Source: an uncultured Oscillibacter sp.
Lineage (GTDB): Bacteria > Bacillota_A > Clostridia > Oscillospirales > Oscillospiraceae
Length of the DNA: 8,332 bases
Assembly (NCBI GenBank): GCA_951800675.1
Contig: CATOKC010000139.1
Location: 1 to 8,332, forward strand
Reading direction: 5' to 3'
Shown here: positions 6,329 through 8,332 of the stretch, in pieces
Layout of the letters: every line of letters starts with the position of its first letter
Position numbering within the stretch: position 1 is the stretch's first letter
The notes under the pieces: model-generated
What the model was told of the DNA's origin: nothing
Databases searched by the model: none
What the model saw: only the letters and a program-made list of their open reading frames with translations
Program-made: the position numbers and the translations under genes

Positions 6329-6379
6329 GGCGTCTCACGCACATTTTGAAAAAAGCACGTGAAATGTGCGCGAAACGCC
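6329..6379. promoter_or_regulatory. Candidate regulator-binding dyad, copy 2
   Basis: The left arm GGCGTCTCACGCACAT (6329-6344) and right arm ATGTGCGCGAAACGCC (6364-6379) pair at 14 of 16 positions, separated by 19 bp. It matches copy 1 in both arms and in the A-rich centre, and likeness continues to about 6400. It sits between the divergent 63-residue peptide gene and the MATE gene. The MATE -35 lies about 110 bp away, so any direct effect on that operon is less certain. Confidence 0.65.
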
Positions 6380-6403
6380 TCATTTTACAAAAAATTTTTA
6401 CCG

Positions 6404-6438
6404 CCGGCCCGCGCGCCCCTATGGGCATAGCGGGCCGG
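6404..6438. other. GC-rich hairpin between dyad copy 2 and the MATE promoter
   Basis: CCGGCCCGC (6404-6412) and GCGGGCCGG (6430-6438) form a perfect 9 bp stem with a 17-base loop that can itself pair (GCCC with GGGC). No T-run follows, so it is not a standard terminator. It may insulate the two divergent units or bind a protein; the function is unknown. Confidence 0.35.
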
Positions 6439-6487
6439 ACCTATTCTGTAAGGAAAAATCCCATTTCCACCTTTTTCCCTTCCCCTA

Positions 6488-6515
6488 TTGAAAAAGAGCC
6501 CAATACTGATATAAT
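6488..6515 (+). promoter_or_regulatory. Promoter of the MATE operon
   Basis: TTGAAA (6488-6493), 16 bp and a perfect TATAAT (6510-6515), 34 bp before the MATE start codon. It is near consensus, so the operon is probably expressed without help from the dyad upstream. Confidence 0.65.
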
Positions 6516-6549
6516 AGTGGAAACTAGAAACGCAGATCGGAGAAAAACC

Positions 6550-7935
6550 ATGTCCCAAAAGCATTCCGGCTTGACCGTACACACGGAGGGCAGTCCCTGG
6601 CGGCTGCTTCTCCTGTTCTCCCTCCCCCTGATGGCGGGGAATATCTTCCAACAGATGTATACCGTGGTGGACACCGCCGTAGTGGGCCGGGTGCTGGGCG
6701 TGGACGCCCTGGCGGCCCTGGGGACGGTAGATTGGCTCAACTGGCTCACCCTGGGGACCATCCAGGGCTTTACCCAGGGCTTCTCCATCCTCATGGCCCA
6801 GCGGTTCGGCGCGGGGGATTTTGACCGCCTGCGCAAAGCGGCGGCCAGCGCCATCCTGCTCTCGGCCCTGTGCGGCGTCCTGATGACGATAGGCAGCGAG
6901 GCGATGGCGGAACCGGTGACGGTGCTGCTGCGGGTCCCCGAGGAGATCCGGCCCATCGCCGTCGACTATCTCCGGGTGCTGTTCGCCGGGCTGCCGGTGG
7001 TGACGGCCTACAACCTGGCCGCCTCCATGCTCCGGGCCCTGGGGGATGGGCGGACGCCCCTGATCGCTATGGCGGCGGCCTCCCTGACCAACATCGCCCT
7101 GGACTTCTGGTTCGTCAAAGACCTCCACTGGGGCGTCCGGGGCGCAGCGGCGGCGACCATCATCGCCCAGTGCCTGGCGGCGGGGTGCTGCATCCTGCGG
7201 CTGCGCCGGGTGGAGGCGCTCCGCCTGGAGCGGGAGGACTGGGCCTTCGACGGGGCGCTGTGGGGGCTGCTCATGAAGTTGGGCCTGCCCATGGCCCTGC
7301 AAAATACCATCATCGCCGTGGGCGGCATGATCATCCAGACCATCGTCAACGGCTTCAGCGTGGCCTTCATCGCCGGATTCACCGCCACCAATAAGCTCTA
7401 CGGCGTCCTGGAGATCGCCGCCACCTCCTACGGCTACGCTATGACCACCTACGCCGGACAGAACCTGGGGGCCGGGAAGCTGGAGCGGATCTCTCAGGGG
7501 ATGCGCGCCGGACTGGCCATCGCCCTGGCCACCTCGGCGGCCATCGCCGCCGTCATGCTGGGGGGCGGGCGGTGGGTCCTGTCCTGGTTTATCCCCGCTG
7601 GTACCGCTCAGAGCGTGGAGGCCCTGGAGGTGGCTGTCCGGTATCTCTCCCTGATGTCGGTCTGCTTGCCGGTGCTGTACGTACTGCACCTCACCCGCAG
7701 CTGCATCCAGGGGCTGGGCAACACCCTGCTGCCCATGGTGTCGGGCATATCGGAGTTCGTCATGCGCACCGGCGGGGCCCTGCTGCTTCCGGCGGTGCTG
7801 GAGGGAACGGGGGTCATGTGCGCCGAGGTCCTGGCCTGGCTGGGCGCGGACCTGATCCTCGTCCCCAGTTATTTCTATGTAATGAAGAAGGTCCGGCGCC
7901 TCCAGGCGCCGGAGGAAGGAGTGGAACGATCATGA
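6550..7935 (+). CDS. MATE-family efflux transporter
   Basis: A 461-residue integral membrane protein of the multidrug and toxic compound extrusion family, which exports organic cations or other small molecules using a sodium or proton gradient. The length is typical (about 450-460). Two homologous halves are visible. The first opens with PLMAGNIFQQMYTVVDTAVVGRVLG (broken here as PLMAGNIFQQMYTVVDT and AVVGRVLG, about residues 26-50). The second opens with GLPMALQNTIIAVGGMIIQ, followed by a matching NKLYGVLEIAATSYG segment. The start at 6550 has GGAG about 8 nt upstream and lies just behind a good promoter. The in-frame extension to 6346 would run through the dyad and is rejected. Codon use is GC-rich like uraA, so this is probably core genome. 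It overlaps the next gene by 4 bp. The substrate cannot be told; a link to the peptide circuit rests only on the shared intergenic region. Confidence 0.88.
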   Translation: MSQKHSGLTVHTEGSPWRLLLLFSLPLMAGNIFQQMYTVVDTAVVGRVLGVDALAALGTVDWLNWLTLGTIQGFTQGFSILMAQRFGAGDFDRLRKAAASAILLSALCGVLMTIGSEAMAEPVTVLLRVPEEIRPIAVDYLRVLFAGLPVVTAYNLAASMLRALGDGRTPLIAMAAASLTNIALDFWFVKDLHWGVRGAAAATIIAQCLAAGCCILRLRRVEALRLEREDWAFDGALWGLLMKLGLPMALQNTIIAVGGMIIQTIVNGFSVAFIAGFTATNKLYGVLEIAATSYGYAMTTYAGQNLGAGKLERISQGMRAGLAIALATSAAIAAVMLGGGRWVLSWFIPAGTAQSVEALEVAVRYLSLMSVCLPVLYVLHLTRSCIQGLGNTLLPMVSGISEFVMRTGGALLLPAVLEGTGVMCAEVLAWLGADLILVPSYFYVMKKVRRLQAPEEGVERS

Positions 7936-8279
7936 CGGAAAAGGTACGCCTTGAGCGGCGGGAGCATCTGCCCGTGCCGCTGATCTATCTGGCCTCGCCG
8001 GAGGACCTGGCCCTCTGGTATGTGAGCGGACTGGAATGGGCGCTGGACCACGGGGAGCGGGCGCTGTCCATCACCTGCTACGACACCCAGCGGGCCTTCG
8101 GGTTCGACAACGCCCGGGCGGCGGAGAAGGTGCTGCGCGCGGTGACAGACGTGCTGTACGACCACCCGGAGGTGGAGAGCCTGACCATCCTCTGCGGCGA
8201 CGGGGAGAGCTGGCGGGCCTACAACTTCTGCTGGAACCTATGGTACGCGGAGCACAAGCCGGAACACGGCGAGCACTGA
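7932..8279 (+). CDS. Small protein of unknown function, MATE operon partner
   Basis: A 115-residue soluble protein without signal peptide or membrane segment. Its start overlaps the MATE stop (ATGA, 7932-7935), so the two are translationally coupled and share a transcript. Residues 58-95 (FGFDNARAAEKVLRAVTD, then LYDHPEVESLTILCGDGE) resemble the C-terminal helix-strand part of macrodomain proteins, which bind ADP-ribose. The glycine-rich ligand loops found earlier in macrodomains are not visible, so this likeness may be only structural or accidental. The tail is rich in aromatic residues and histidine (WRAYNFCWNLWYAEHKPEH). Composition matches the MATE gene. No function can be assigned. Confidence 0.7.
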   Translation: MTEKVRLERREHLPVPLIYLASPEDLALWYVSGLEWALDHGERALSITCYDTQRAFGFDNARAAEKVLRAVTDVLYDHPEVESLTILCGDGESWRAYNFCWNLWYAEHKPEHGEH

Positions 8280-8285
8280 CAGAGC

Positions 8286-8318
8286 GAGGGGGCCCCCCGG
8301 ATGGGGGGCCCCCTCTTT
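8286..8318 (+). terminator. Terminator of the MATE operon
   Basis: A perfect 13 bp GC-rich stem (8286-8298 with 8303-8315) has the loop GGAT and is followed by TTT and an AT-rich stretch. It lies 7 bp after the last stop codon and closes the two-gene operon. Confidence 0.88.
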
Positions 8319-8332
8319 AAATTTTATTAAGT

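Noticed and set aside
6346..6549. Upstream start of the MATE gene at 6346
   Set aside because: The extension runs through dyad copy 2 and the promoter and has no family likeness; 6550 has a ribosome site.
6385..7689. Long minus-strand open frame (434 aa) across the MATE gene
   Set aside because: Same low-complexity antisense character; the plus frame is a clear MATE protein.

Overview
The window looks like chromosomal DNA of a gut-type, moderately GC-rich Firmicute, probably Oscillospiraceae (Flavonifractor/Oscillibacter-like). This is inferred from the very high GC3 of the housekeeping-type genes, the Clostridia-style replication-initiator relic and the regulator family. No taxonomic marker is present, so the placement is tentative.

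Layout. (a) 1-1043: the scar of an integrative or mobilisable element. It holds a replication initiator gene (repA, minus strand) with an intact N-terminal half and a deleted, frame-shifted C-terminal half. Next to it is a hairpin- and repeat-rich segment with a strong outward promoter at the left edge. (b) 1044-1694: no convincing gene, then the promoter and an attenuator-like leader of the next gene. (c) 1695-3108: an NCS2 uracil permease closed by a strong terminator. (d) 3111-4873, minus strand: a two-gene operon of a small secreted cysteine-rich protein followed by an orphan ABC-type solute-binding lipoprotein. (e) 5142-6083: an XRE-HTH regulator with a long helical C-terminal part (RRNPP/Rgg-like). 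It meets a 63-residue secreted peptide gene tail to tail. (f) 6550-8279: a MATE transporter and an overlapping small unknown gene, closed by a strong terminator.

The notable part is 4598-6380. Two intergenic regions carry near-identical copies of a roughly 75 bp block with a 16+16 bp dyad (5006-5055 and 6329-6379). In both copies the dyad ends one base from a poor -35 (TGTACA or TGTACT), followed by exactly 17 bp and TATGAT. These promoters drive the two small secreted-protein genes on either side of the regulator gene. The simplest reading is a self-contained peptide-signalling circuit: the regulator binds the dyads and activates a secreted signal-peptide precursor (63 aa) and an output operon (cysteine-rich secreted protein plus solute-binding lipoprotein). 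The regulator promoter and the MATE operon lie on the far sides of the same dyads and may be co-controlled. The 3' half of the regulator gene is clearly more AT-rich than its 5' half, which would fit exchange of the sensing domain. All regulatory links are inference from sequence layout; no binding or activity is shown here.
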